Below, one piece after another: positions 34,619 through 43,164 of a stretch of 64,000 nt of DNA (its first letter is position 1; every line of letters starts with the position of its first letter). The notes under the pieces were generated by a model that worked only from the letters and a program-made list of their open reading frames with translations, made no database searches and was not told the origin of the DNA. The position numbers and the translations under genes are program-made. Source of the DNA: an uncultured Modestobacter sp. (GTDB lineage: Bacteria > Actinomycetota > Actinomycetes > Mycobacteriales > Geodermatophilaceae); contig NZ_CANKUD010000003.1 in NCBI RefSeq assembly GCF_947486615.1, forward strand, positions 434,001-498,000, in the 5' to 3' direction.

Positions 34619-35703
34619 GCCGGCCAGCGGGTGAGCACGTCGGTGAACGCGGCCGCCGCCTGCTGCACCTCGGCGACCTCGACGTACTCGTCCACCGCGT
34701 GCATGACCGCCGGCGTGCCCGGGCCCCACACCACGATCGGCGCGGTGCCCACGACCGGGCGCAGCACCGAGGCGTCGGTGAAGTAGGTGGCCGGGGCCGG
34801 CTCGACCCCGGCCGGCAGGCTGGTCACCCACGGATCGTCGCGGTCGGTGCGCACCGGGGCCAGGTCGACCAGCACGTCGACGTCGGCGACCTCCGGCTGC
34901 GCCCGCCACCAGTCCAGCAGCGCGGAGCCCTCGCCGACGGTGCGCTGGTCGATCACCGCCTCGGCCCGGTCCGGGACCACGTTGGGCACGGTGCCGCTGC
35001 GCAGCACGCCCGGGTTCCAGGTCTCGGTGCCCAGGAACGGCTCGCTGGCCAGCGGCAGCTCCGAACCCGCCCTGTTCAGCACGGCGACCAGGTCGAGCAG
35101 CGCGTTGTGACCTCGCTCGGGGGTGCTGCCGTGCGCGGCGACGCCGCGGGCCCGCACGGTCAGCCACAGCGCGCCGCGGTGGCCGAGCACCACCCGGTTG
35201 CCGGTCGCCTCCGGGACGACGACGGCGCCGACGCTCAGGTCGGCCACCGCGGCGGCCGCGGCGGCGGCACCCCGGGAGCCGATCTCCTCGTCGCTGGTGA
35301 GCAGCAGCGCGACCGGCGTCCCCGGGTCGGCCGCGGCGAACGCGGCGACGGCAGCCACGACACCGGCCTTCATGTCCGACCCGCCGCGGCCCCAGACGCG
35401 CCCCTCCGCCAGGTCGGCGCCGAAGGGGTCGCGCTGCCAGCTGCCCGGCTCCGTGGCCGGCACGGTGTCGACGTGGCAGGCCACCAGCAGCCGCGGCCGG
35501 GCCGGGTCGGTGGGGGAGGTGAGCAGCGTCCAGGGCTGGTCGGGGTCGGTGCCGGTCTGCACCCGCAGGTGGGGCGCGGCGGCGGCCAGCACGTCGGTCA
35601 CCGTGCCGAGCACCCCGCGCTGGGCGGCGGCGTCACCGGAGACGGTGGGGGTGGCGACCAGCTCGCGCAGCAGGGCGACGACGTCCGGGGCAGGGGCGCT
35701 CAT
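34615..35703 (-). CDS. M20 family metallopeptidase (ArgE/DapE/carboxypeptidase type)
   Basis: 362 residues with the two-zinc M20 set: ACHVDTVP (His and Asp), GRGGSDMKAG (bridging Asp), the catalytic TSDEEIGSRG (Glu pair), a dimerisation lid with VRARGVAAHGSTPERGHNA, and a final His in MHAVDEYVEV. It hydrolyses an N-acyl or peptide bond in the cytoplasm. The closest families are succinyl-diaminopimelate desuccinylase, acetylornithine deacetylase and related dipeptidases; the neighbours do not decide between them. First gene of the operon with the hydrolase, the HMG-CoA lyase and the flavin reductase. Confidence 0.88.
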   Translation of the reverse strand: MSAPAPDVVALLRELVATPTVSGDAAAQRGVLGTVTDVLAAAAPHLRVQTGTDPDQPWTLLTSPTDPARPRLLVACHVDTVPATEPGSWQRDPFGADLAEGRVWGRGGSDMKAGVVAAVAAFAAADPGTPVALLLTSDEEIGSRGAAAAAAAVADLSVGAVVVPEATGNRVVLGHRGALWLTVRARGVAAHGSTPERGHNALLDLVAVLNRAGSELPLASEPFLGTETWNPGVLRSGTVPNVVPDRAEAVIDQRTVGEGSALLDWWRAQPEVADVDVLVDLAPVRTDRDDPWVTSLPAGVEPAPATYFTDASVLRPVVGTAPIVVWGPGTPAVMHAVDEYVEVAEVQQAAAAFTDVLTRWPA

Positions 35704-35736
35704 GGGCCGATCATGGCCCGCGCCCCTGCCCCGCGC

Positions 35737-37977
35737 TCAGCCGGCGACCGGTTCGGGGGTGCGCTCGGACTCGACCGTCCGGCTCAGCTTGGCGCCCTCG
35801 ACGTCCAGGTCGGGCAGCAGCCGGTCCAGCCAGCGCGGCAGCCACCAGGCCGAGCGGCCCAGCAGCGCCAGCACCGCGGGCACCAGCGTCATCCGGACGA
35901 CGAAGGCGTCGACCAGCACGCCGACGGCCAGCCCGAAGGCGATCGCCTTGACGGTCACGTCCTCGATGGTCACGAAGCTGCCGAACACCGAGAACATGAT
36001 CAGCGCGGCGGCGACGACGACCCGGGACGCGTGCCGCATGCCGGCGACCACCGCCGCACGAGGGGCCGCGCCGTGCACGAACTCCTCGCGCATCCGGGAG
36101 ACCAGGAAGACCTCGTAGTCCATCGCCAGGCCGAACAGCACCGCCATCAGCAGGATCGGCATGAAGCTGATCACCGGGCCGGTGGCCGGCACGCCGAAGA
36201 GGTCCATCAGCCAGCCCCACTGGAAGACGGCGACCACGGCGCCGAACGAGGCGCCCACCGAGAGCAGGAAGCCCAGCGCGGCCTTGATCGGCACCAGGAC
36301 CGAGCGGAAGACCAGCAGCAGCAGGACCAGCGCCAGGCCGACCACGACCAGGGTGAACGGCAGCAGCGCGCCGGCCAGCCGGTCGGAGACGTCGATGGCG
36401 ACCGCGGTCTGCCCGGTGACCGTGACGTCGGCGCCGGGGTCGGACACCAGGTCGTCGCCGAGGTCGCGCAGGTCGGCGACGAGGGCGGTGGTCGCCTCGT
36501 CCTGCGGGCCGCTCTCCGGCACCACCTGGACGATCGCCGCGGTGCCGTCGGCCAGCAGCTGCGGGGCGGCGTAGGCGACGTCGTCCAGGCCGCCGGTGAA
36601 CTCACCGGGCTGGCCGGTCGGCGTGCCGCCGATCGCGGCGGCGGCCTGGTTGGCGGTCTGCTCGGCGGTCGCCGGGTCCAGGCCGTCGAGGAAGACGATC
36701 AGCGGGCCGTTGGCGCCGGGGCCGAAGAACTCGCTGACCGCGTCGTAGGCCTGCCGGGTGGTGCTCTCCTCGGGGGCGGTGCCGGCGTCGGGCAACGCCA
36801 GCCGCAGCTGCAGCGCGGGGATGGCGATGACCAGCAGGCCGACCACGGTGACCAGCACGGTGAGCAGCGGGCGGCGGGTGACGAAGGCGGCCCAGCGGGC
36901 GCCACCGGTGCGGGCCGGGGTGCCGGCGTGCTCGGCGAGGGCCTGCTCGCGCCGGGCGGCGCGGGACCCGGGCTTGGGCACCAGCCGGGTTCCGGCGAAG
37001 CCGAGCAGCGCGGGCAGCAGGGTGAGCGCGACCAGGACGGCGACCAGGACGGTGCCCGCAGCGCCCAGGCCCATCACGGTGAGGAAGGGGATGCCCACGA
37101 CGGCCAGCCCGGACAGCGCGATGATCACGGTGAGGCCGGCGAAGACCACGGCGGACCCGGCGGTGCCGGCGGCCCGCCCGGCCGACTCCTCGGGGTCCAT
37201 CCCGGCGGCCAGCTGGGCACGGTGCCGGGACAGGATGAACAGCGTGTAGTCGATCCCGACCGCCAGGCCGATCATCAGCGCCAGCGTGGGGGCGGTCGAG
37301 GAGAGCGTGATGATCCCGGAGGTCGCCAGCAGGCCGGTGAGCCCGATGCCCACCCCGACCAGCGCGGTCAGCAGGTTCATCCCGGCGGCGAGCAGCGAGC
37401 CGAAGGTGATCACCAGCACCAGGACGGCGACCACGACACCGATGAGCTCCAGCGGGCCGACGGTGACCGCACCGGTGGCGAAGGCCCCGCCACCGACCTC
37501 GACCTCCAGGCCGGCCTCGGTCGCCGCGGTGGTGGCGGCCTGCAGCTCCTCGAGGGCGTCCCCGCCGAGCTCGGTGGCCTGCACCGAGTACTGCACCGAG
37601 GCCAGCGCCGCCCGCCCGTCCGGGCTGATCGACTGGGTGGTGAACGGGTCCTGGACGGCGGCGACCTGGTCGACCTGCCCGGCCGCGGCGACGGTCTCAC
37701 CGATCGCCGCGGCGTACTGCGGGTCGGCGACCGTGGCGCCCTCGGGGGCGACGAACACCAGCTGGGCGCCGACCCCCGCCGCCGCCGGCGAGACCTCGTC
37801 GAGCCGGTCGAGCGCGGCCTGGGACTCCGAGCCGGGGATGGTGAACTCGTCGTCGAACTCCCCGCCGATGGTCAGGAAGAGGGCGACGACGATGCCCAGC
37901 ACCGCCACCCAGGCGGTGGAGAAGAGCACGCGACGGCGGTAGGCCGCGCGGCCCAGCCGGTAGAGCAGGGTGGACAT
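35737..37977 (-). CDS. MMPL/RND family transporter
   Basis: 746 residues from the ATG at 37977 (AGGAG upstream). Twelve membrane segments arranged as 1 + 5 and 1 + 5 with two extracytoplasmic domains (about 40-180 and 385-520). The MMPL signatures GLAVGIDYTLFILSRHR in the first half and GLAMDYEVFLVSRMREEF in the second carry the Asp-Tyr pairs thought to relay protons. Relatives export lipids, siderophores or toxic compounds. It lies 26 bp downstream of a TetR gene on the same strand, so it is probably repressed by that regulator and induced by its substrate. Confidence 0.92.
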   Translation of the reverse strand: MSTLLYRLGRAAYRRRVLFSTAWVAVLGIVVALFLTIGGEFDDEFTIPGSESQAALDRLDEVSPAAAGVGAQLVFVAPEGATVADPQYAAAIGETVAAAGQVDQVAAVQDPFTTQSISPDGRAALASVQYSVQATELGGDALEELQAATTAATEAGLEVEVGGGAFATGAVTVGPLELIGVVVAVLVLVITFGSLLAAGMNLLTALVGVGIGLTGLLATSGIITLSSTAPTLALMIGLAVGIDYTLFILSRHRAQLAAGMDPEESAGRAAGTAGSAVVFAGLTVIIALSGLAVVGIPFLTVMGLGAAGTVLVAVLVALTLLPALLGFAGTRLVPKPGSRAARREQALAEHAGTPARTGGARWAAFVTRRPLLTVLVTVVGLLVIAIPALQLRLALPDAGTAPEESTTRQAYDAVSEFFGPGANGPLIVFLDGLDPATAEQTANQAAAAIGGTPTGQPGEFTGGLDDVAYAAPQLLADGTAAIVQVVPESGPQDEATTALVADLRDLGDDLVSDPGADVTVTGQTAVAIDVSDRLAGALLPFTLVVVGLALVLLLLVFRSVLVPIKAALGFLLSVGASFGAVVAVFQWGWLMDLFGVPATGPVISFMPILLMAVLFGLAMDYEVFLVSRMREEFVHGAAPRAAVVAGMRHASRVVVAAALIMFSVFGSFVTIEDVTVKAIAFGLAVGVLVDAFVVRMTLVPAVLALLGRSAWWLPRWLDRLLPDLDVEGAKLSRTVESERTPEPVAG

Positions 37978-38003
37978 CGGTACTCCTGGTGGTTCGGCCG
38001 GGG

Positions 38004-38630
38004 TCAGGGAGCGGGCGGAGCGGTCGACACCGCGCCGCGGACGAGGGAGAGCAGGGCGGTGCGGCGCAGGGGCTCGAGGTCGCCCCGCGCGGTCAGCGAC
38101 ATGGCGTTGAGCCCGGTCAGCAGGGCGGTGGCCGCCCCGATCAGGTCCGCGGCCGGCATCGTGAAGGTGAGTCCGGACTCGGTGGCCATCCGGTCGACCA
38201 GCTCGGCGAGGCGGCTGCCGACCTGGTCGTCGTGCCGGCGCAGCACCTCGGCGGCCTCGGGGTTCCGGGCGGCGTGCAGCGTGTACTCGGTGACCACCAG
38301 CGCCCAGGTGCGGTCGCACCGGAAGGCACCCAGCACCCGGTCGACGGCGGCGGCGAGCGGGTCCGGCTCGTCGGCCAGGCCGGTGAGGAGCTCGGCGACC
38401 CGGGTGAGGTCCCGGTCGACCTCTCGGGTCATCAGGGCCTCGAACAGCTCGTCCTTGCTGCGGAAGCTGGAGTAGAAGGCGCCACGGCTGAACCCCCCGC
38501 GGCTGCAGACGTCCTCCACGCTGGCGGCGTCGAAGCCCTGCTCGGCGAAGGTCTCCAGGGCGGCGTCCAGCAATCGCTCCACGGTGACCTCACGACGGCG
38601 CTTGGGCCGGTCGAGGTCGGTGGCGGTCAC
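38004..38630 (-). CDS. TetR family transcriptional regulator of the MMPL exporter
   Basis: 208 residues from the GTG at 38630. The N-terminal TetR HTH is clear: TVERLLDAALETFAEQGFDAASVEDVCSRGGFSRGAFYSSFRSKDELF in pattern, including the GAFYSSFRSKDEL recognition segment. The C-terminal ligand domain is unclassified. A palindrome TGTATTGGATACA lies just upstream (38641-38653) and would be its operator, controlling its own gene and the MMPL exporter 26 bp downstream. An in-frame ATG at 38654 would place the palindrome in coding sequence, so the GTG is preferred. Confidence 0.88.
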   Translation of the reverse strand: MTATDLDRPKRRREVTVERLLDAALETFAEQGFDAASVEDVCSRGGFSRGAFYSSFRSKDELFEALMTREVDRDLTRVAELLTGLADEPDPLAAAVDRVLGAFRCDRTWALVVTEYTLHAARNPEAAEVLRRHDDQVGSRLAELVDRMATESGLTFTMPAADLIGAATALLTGLNAMSLTARGDLEPLRRTALLSLVRGAVSTAPPAP

Positions 38631-38640
38631 GATGCAGGAC

Positions 38641-38653
38641 TGTATTGGATACA
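38641..38653. promoter_or_regulatory. TGTATTGGATACA operator candidate for the TetR regulator
   Basis: TGTAT-TGG-ATACA inverted repeat, AT-rich in otherwise GC-rich surroundings, 10 bp before the tetR start; the same sequence could hold its -10 box. Confidence 0.6.
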
Positions 38654-38708
38654 CCGGTGCATCGGGAGCCGGGACGGGTGTGACGTGTGTTGCCCCCCGG
38701 ACACGGAC

Positions 38709-38740
38709 GAGGCCGCCGCCCCCGGGGGGACGACGGCCTC
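38709..38740. terminator. Hairpin after glpD
   Basis: GAGGCCG pairs with CGGCCTC around a CCGCCCCCGGGGGG core, 18 bp past the glpD stop on the minus strand. The interior nearly repeats that of the hairpin at 9719-9759. Confidence 0.6.
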
Positions 38741-38757
38741 GATCGGGCGTGCGGCGA

Positions 38758-40488
38758 TCAGCCCAGCGCGCGGCCCACGGCGACGGCGCGGGTGTCCGGC
38801 GCGGCGACCCGGGCGGCGTCGGCCTCCTGGTCGTCGGCGGCCTCCTGCGAGCGGCGCTCGGCCTCCACCCGGGCCCGGTAGCTCTCCACCTCGCTGCTGA
38901 TCCGCTCCTCGTCCCAGCCGAGCACCGAGGCCACCGCCCGCGCCACCGGCTCGGCGGAGTCGACGCCGCGGTGCGCGGTCTCGATGGAGATCCGGGTGCG
39001 CCGGGCCAGCAGGTCGTCCAGGTGCAGCGCGCCCTCGCGCACGGCGCCCCACACCATCTCCACCATCAGGTACTCCTCGGCGCCGGGCACCGGCTCGAGC
39101 AGCTCGGGGGCGTCGGCGGCCAGCGCCAGCACCTCCGGGGTGAGCGAGCCGAACCGGTTGATCAGGTGCTCGGCCCGGAACCGCGGGATGCCCCACCGCT
39201 CGGACAGCCCGTCCAGGGAGTTGACCATCGCCGCGTAGCCCTCGGCGCCGACCAGCGGGATGTTCTCGGTGACGCTCGGCGGCACCGTGCGGGTCACGTC
39301 CTCGGCCACGGCGTCCACCGCGTCGGCGGCCATCGGCCGGTAGGTCGTGTACTTGCCGCCGGCCACCGCGATCACGCCGGGCATCGGGCGGGCCACCGCG
39401 TGCTCCCGGGAGAGCTGGCTGGTCATCTCGCTGTCCCCGGACAGCAGCGGGCGCAGCCCGGCGTAGACGCCGGTGATGTCCTGGTGGGTCAGCGGCACCG
39501 AGAGCACCCGGTTGACGTGCTCGAGGATGTAGTCGATGTCGGCCTTGGACGCCGCCGGGTGGGCCTTGTCCAGCTCCCAGTCGGTGTCGGTGGTACCGAC
39601 GATCCAGTGGCTGCCCCAGGGGATGACGAACAGCACCGACTTCTCGGTGCGCAGGATCAGCCCCGCCTCACCGTTGATCCGGTCGCGCGGGACGACGATG
39701 TGCACGCCCTTGCTGGCCCGCACGTGGAAGCGCCCGCGGCCGCCGACCAGGGTCTGGATGTCGTCGGTCCACACGCCGGTGGCGTTGACCACCACCTCGC
39801 TGCGGACGTCGACCTCCTCGCCGGTCTCCACGTCGCGCACCCGGACGCCGACGACGCGGCCGCCGGCGTGGTTGAAGGCGACGACCTCGGCGGAGTTCAG
39901 CACGGTCGCGCCGTAGGCGGCGGCGGTGAGCGCCACGGACAGGGTGTGCCGGGCGTCGTCGGCCTGCGCGTCGTAGTAGCGGACGGCGCCGACCAGCGCG
40001 TCGGGCTTCAGCGCGGGGAACATCCGGCGGGCACCGGTGCGGGTCAGGTGCTTCTGCCCCGGCATGGGCTCCGACAGCGCGCCGAAGCGGGCCAGGCCGT
40101 CGTAGAGCGCCAGGCCGGCGGTGACGTAGGGCCGCTCCCAGCCGCGGTGGGTCAGCGGGTAGAGGAAGGGCACCGGCTTGACCAGGTGCGGGGCAATCCG
40201 GTTGACCGACAGGTCGCGCTCGTGCAGCGCCTCTCGGACCAGACCGAAGTCGAACTGCTCCAGGTAGCGCAGCCCGCCGTGGAAGAGCTTGGACGAGCGC
40301 GAGGAGGTGCCGCTGGCGAAGTCGCGGGCCTCGACCAGCGCCGTCCGCAGGCCGCGGGTGGCGGCGTCCAGCGCGACGCCCGCGCCGGTCACCCCGCCAC
40401 CGATGACCAGGACCTCGAACTCGCCCTTGACCAGCTCGGCCCAGGACTGGGCGCGCTGCTCGGGCCCGAGCGGGCGTACTGCCGTCAT
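38758..40488 (-). CDS. glpD: Glycerol-3-phosphate dehydrogenase GlpD (FAD-dependent)
   Basis: 576 residues, ATG at 40488 with GAGGAG upstream. FAD-binding VLVIGGGVTGAGVALDAATRGL, then SSRSSKLFHGGLRYLEQ (substrate/FAD loop), WIVGTTDTDW, GVYAGLRPLL and AVAGGKYTTYRPMAADAV, all family-typical, with a C-terminal helical domain about 420-560. It oxidises glycerol-3-phosphate to dihydroxyacetone phosphate and passes electrons to the quinone pool at the membrane. It is divergent from iclR-glpK-glpF-glpK, with two 7-3-7 inverted repeats between, so it should be controlled by the same regulator. Confidence 0.96.
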   Translation of the reverse strand: MTAVRPLGPEQRAQSWAELVKGEFEVLVIGGGVTGAGVALDAATRGLRTALVEARDFASGTSSRSSKLFHGGLRYLEQFDFGLVREALHERDLSVNRIAPHLVKPVPFLYPLTHRGWERPYVTAGLALYDGLARFGALSEPMPGQKHLTRTGARRMFPALKPDALVGAVRYYDAQADDARHTLSVALTAAAYGATVLNSAEVVAFNHAGGRVVGVRVRDVETGEEVDVRSEVVVNATGVWTDDIQTLVGGRGRFHVRASKGVHIVVPRDRINGEAGLILRTEKSVLFVIPWGSHWIVGTTDTDWELDKAHPAASKADIDYILEHVNRVLSVPLTHQDITGVYAGLRPLLSGDSEMTSQLSREHAVARPMPGVIAVAGGKYTTYRPMAADAVDAVAEDVTRTVPPSVTENIPLVGAEGYAAMVNSLDGLSERWGIPRFRAEHLINRFGSLTPEVLALAADAPELLEPVPGAEEYLMVEMVWGAVREGALHLDDLLARRTRISIETAHRGVDSAEPVARAVASVLGWDEERISSEVESYRARVEAERRSQEAADDQEADAARVAAPDTRAVAVGRALG

Positions 40489-40660
40489 GCGAACTCCTCG
40501 GTACGTCCCGTCGCGGGGACGGGCACGTGCTGGCGAGGTGGCGCCGGGCCGGCGCACCTCGGTGTGGCTGCCGCTGCGACGTGCCGGACGACGATGTGCT
40601 GTCGCCCACACGTTCGCCGCCCACGGTAGGTCGGTCCCGGGCGACCCGTCGACGCGAGCT

Positions 40661-40677
40661 GTCTGACATGGTCGTAC
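40661..40677. promoter_or_regulatory. Glycerol-regulon operator candidate 1
   Basis: GTCTGAC-ATG-GTCGTAC: 7-3-7 architecture, right half identical to the second site 33 bp away, left half imperfect. It lies between divergent glpD and iclR. Confidence 0.5.
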
Positions 40678-40693
40678 GGCGCCGCCTCACCCG

Positions 40694-40710
40694 GTACGAC
40701 GAGGTCGTAC
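40694..40710. promoter_or_regulatory. Glycerol-regulon operator candidate 2
   Basis: GTACGAC-GAG-GTCGTAC: a perfect 7-3-7 inverted repeat. It matches the pattern GTNCGAC-N3-GTCGNAC also seen before glpF (43013-43029). Likely target of the adjacent IclR-family protein. Confidence 0.65.
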
Positions 40711-40744
40711 GGCGGCGGGCTCTCCACGGCCGGTCGCCATGCCC

Positions 40745-40750
40745 TAGCGT
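40745..40750 (+). promoter_or_regulatory. -10 box candidate for iclR
   Basis: TAGCGT ends 8 nt before the GTG at 40759 with no ribosome site between, suggesting a leaderless iclR transcript; it is 35 bp from operator 2. Confidence 0.45.
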
Positions 40751-40758
40751 CGGGCGTC

Positions 40759-41487
40759 GTGCCGGGCACCGTGCAGTCGATCGAGCGGGCAGCCGCCATC
40801 CTGCAGGTCGTCGCCGCCTCCGGCGGGACGCTCGGGGTCACCGACATCGCCGAGGCGGTCGGGCTGGCCAAGACCACCGCGCACAGCCTGCTGCGCACCC
40901 TGCTGCACGTCGGCTTCGTCGAGCAGGACCGGGCGACCGGCCACTACGCCGTGGGCGCCGGGCTGCTGCGGCTGGGCAGCCACCTGGACGTCAACGAGCT
41001 GCGGGCCCGCTCGTCGAACTGGGCCGACGCCCTGGCCGCCCGCAGCGGGCACGCGGTGCGGCTGGTCACCCCCGCCGGGGACGACGAGGTCGTCGTCGTC
41101 CACCACGTCTTCCGGCCCGACGACTCCGCGCAGGTGCTCGACGTGGGCAGCACGCTGCCGGCCCGCAGCACGGCGCTGGGCCGGGTGCTGCTCGCCCACT
41201 CCCTCGGCCGCCGCACTCCCCGTGCCGCGGCCGGGACGGCGGCCGCGGAGCTGGCCGAGATCCGGGCCCGGGGCTGGGCCGTCGAGCGGGGGGAGCAGCA
41301 CCCGGGGCGGGGCTGCATCGCCGCCCCGGTGCGCGCCTCCGGCGGCCTGGTCGTCGCCGCGCTCGGCATCAACGGACCGGTGACCTCGCTGTTCGACGGC
41401 CGCGGCGCCCCCCGGCCGCTGCTGGTCGGCATGGTCACCGACGCCGCCGCCGGCGTCTCCCGGGAACTGGGGGCCGGCGGTGGCTGA
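40759..41487 (+). CDS. IclR family transcriptional regulator of glycerol genes
   Basis: 242 residues. The N-terminal winged helix (about 4-65) reads SIERAAAILQVVAASGGTLGVTDIAEAVGLAKTTAHSLLRTLLHVGFVEQD in pattern, typical IclR; the C-terminal IclR effector domain includes LPARSTALGRVLLAH and the GCIAAPVRASGGLVVAALGI core. Such glycerol regulators (GylR type) respond to glycerol or glycerol-3-phosphate. It heads the plus-strand operon with glpK, which it overlaps by 8 bp, and is divergent from glpD. Autoregulation through the adjacent 7-3-7 sites is expected. Confidence 0.9.
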   Translation: MPGTVQSIERAAAILQVVAASGGTLGVTDIAEAVGLAKTTAHSLLRTLLHVGFVEQDRATGHYAVGAGLLRLGSHLDVNELRARSSNWADALAARSGHAVRLVTPAGDDEVVVVHHVFRPDDSAQVLDVGSTLPARSTALGRVLLAHSLGRRTPRAAAGTAAAELAEIRARGWAVERGEQHPGRGCIAAPVRASGGLVVAALGINGPVTSLFDGRGAPRPLLVGMVTDAAAGVSRELGAGGG

Positions 41488-42982
41488 CCGCTACGTGCTC
41501 GCCGTCGACCAGGGGACGACGTCCACCCGCTCGCTGGTCTTCGACCGGGGTGGGCGGATGGTCGCCGTCCGCCAGCGGGAGCACCGGCAGTACTTCCCGA
41601 AGCCGGGCTGGGTCGAGCACGACCCGATGGAGATCTGGGCCAACACCCAGCGCACCGCCGCGCAGGTGCTCGCCGACCTGCCCGGCGGCGGCGAGGTCGT
41701 CGCGCTGGGCATCGCCAACCAGCGGGAGACCACCGTCGTCTGGGACCGGGCCACCGGCCGGCCGGTCACCCGGGCACTGGTCTGGCAGGACACCCGCACC
41801 GCCGACCTGGTCGCCGAGCTGGCCGCCCGGCCCGACGCCGCCCTGGTGGCCGAGCGCAGCGGCATGGCGATCGCCGGCTACTTCTCCGGCCCGCGGCTGC
41901 GCTGGATCCTCGACCACGTGCCCCGCGCCCGGGAGCGCGCCGAACGCGGCGAGCTGCTCTTCGGCACGATGGAGACCTGGCTGATCTGGAACCTCACCGG
42001 CGGCCCGGACGGCGGGGTGCACGTCACCGACGTGACCAACGCCAGCCGCACCCTGCTGATGGACGTGCGCAGCTGCCGCTGGGACCCCGACCTGCTGGCC
42101 TTCTTCGACATCCCGGCGGCGATGCTGCCGGAGATCCGCCCGTCGGTCGGCGTCCTGGGGCTGGCCACCGCGCTGTCCCCGGCGCTGCCGATCGCCGGTG
42201 CGCTGGGTGACCAGCAGGCGGCGCTGTTCGGGCAGGCCTGCTTCGCCCCCGGCGAGGCCAAGTGCACCTACGGCACCGGCAGCTTCCTGCTGCAGAACAC
42301 CGGGACGGAGCTGGTGCGCACCCGGTCGGGCTCGATCAGCACGGTCGCCTACCAGCTGGCCGGCGAGCCGGTGCACTACGCGCTGGAGGGCTCGGTCGCC
42401 GTGGCCGGTGCGCTGGTGCAGTGGCTGCGCGACGGGCTGGGGATGATCAGCTCGGCGGCCGAGGTGGAGACCCTGGCCCGCACGGTCGCCGACAACGGCG
42501 GCTGCTACGTCGTCCCGGCGTTCTCCGGGCTGCTCGCCCCGCACTGGCGCGGCGAGGCCCGCGGCCTGGTCGCCGGGCTCACCTCCTACGTCACCAAGGG
42601 CCACCTGGCCCGCGCGGTGCTGGAGGCCACCGGCTGGCAGACCCGGGACGTCGTCCAGGCGATGGCCGCGGACTCCGGGCTGTCGCTGCCGGCACTGCGG
42701 GTGGACGGCGGGATGACCACCAACAACCTGCTGATGCAGTTCGTCGCCGATGCCCTCGACACCCCCGTGGTGCGCCCGATGGTGGGGGAGACCGTCTCGC
42801 TGGGGGCCGCGTACGCCGCCGGGCTGGCCGTGGGCGTGTGGTCCGACGTGGAGGCGCTGCGCCGGAACTGGCACCGGGCGGCGCAGTGGACGCCGTCCCC
42901 GGTGCGGTCGCTGGCGCTCACCGCGGAGTACCCGCGGTGGGAGCGGGCGGTGGAGCTGAGCATCGCCTGGGGCGCTCCCTGA
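41480..42982 (+). CDS. glpK: Glycerol kinase GlpK (copy 1)
   Basis: 500 residues, FGGY family. N-terminal phosphate loop [27 protein letters not shown], substrate residues in WQDTR, GALGDQQAALFGQACF, YGTGSFLL and the C-terminal RVDGGMTTNNLLMQF adenosine loop. It phosphorylates glycerol to glycerol-3-phosphate. GTG start inside the end of iclR (8-bp overlap). It differs in many positions from the second kinase at 43932-45449, for instance carrying SGPRLRWILD where that one has [10 protein letters not shown], so the two are not a recent duplication. Confidence 0.94.
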   Translation: MADRYVLAVDQGTTSTRSLVFDRGGRMVAVRQREHRQYFPKPGWVEHDPMEIWANTQRTAAQVLADLPGGGEVVALGIANQRETTVVWDRATGRPVTRALVWQDTRTADLVAELAARPDAALVAERSGMAIAGYFSGPRLRWILDHVPRARERAERGELLFGTMETWLIWNLTGGPDGGVHVTDVTNASRTLLMDVRSCRWDPDLLAFFDIPAAMLPEIRPSVGVLGLATALSPALPIAGALGDQQAALFGQACFAPGEAKCTYGTGSFLLQNTGTELVRTRSGSISTVAYQLAGEPVHYALEGSVAVAGALVQWLRDGLGMISSAAEVETLARTVADNGGCYVVPAFSGLLAPHWRGEARGLVAGLTSYVTKGHLARAVLEATGWQTRDVVQAMAADSGLSLPALRVDGGMTTNNLLMQFVADALDTPVVRPMVGETVSLGAAYAAGLAVGVWSDVEALRRNWHRAAQWTPSPVRSLALTAEYPRWERAVELSIAWGAP

Positions 42983-43012
42983 CCCGCTGGTGACCCAGCG
43001 TCACCGCGGGCT

Positions 43013-43029
43013 GTCCGACGATGTCGGAC
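43013..43029. promoter_or_regulatory. Glycerol-regulon operator candidate 3
   Basis: GTCCGAC-GAT-GTCGGAC, a perfect 7-3-7 inverted repeat 31 bp after the first glpK stop and upstream of glpF. It shares GTNCGAC-N3-GTCGNAC with the sites near iclR. Confidence 0.65.
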
Positions 43030-43164
43030 TCAGCGTGTTGTCCGGCTCACACCCGGCTCCTACCGTCCTCGCACGGGACGGCCCGAGGTGATCGCCACCA
43101 CACGGCCGCCCAGACCCACCCACGGTCCGCAGAGCTGCGGACCCGTTGCGAGGAGCGCCTACAC

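Noticed and set aside
43131-43144. CACGTG in the glpF leader as another parS
   Set aside because: Only the central hexamer near 43162-43167 matches; the flanks do not fit GTTCC/GGAAC.
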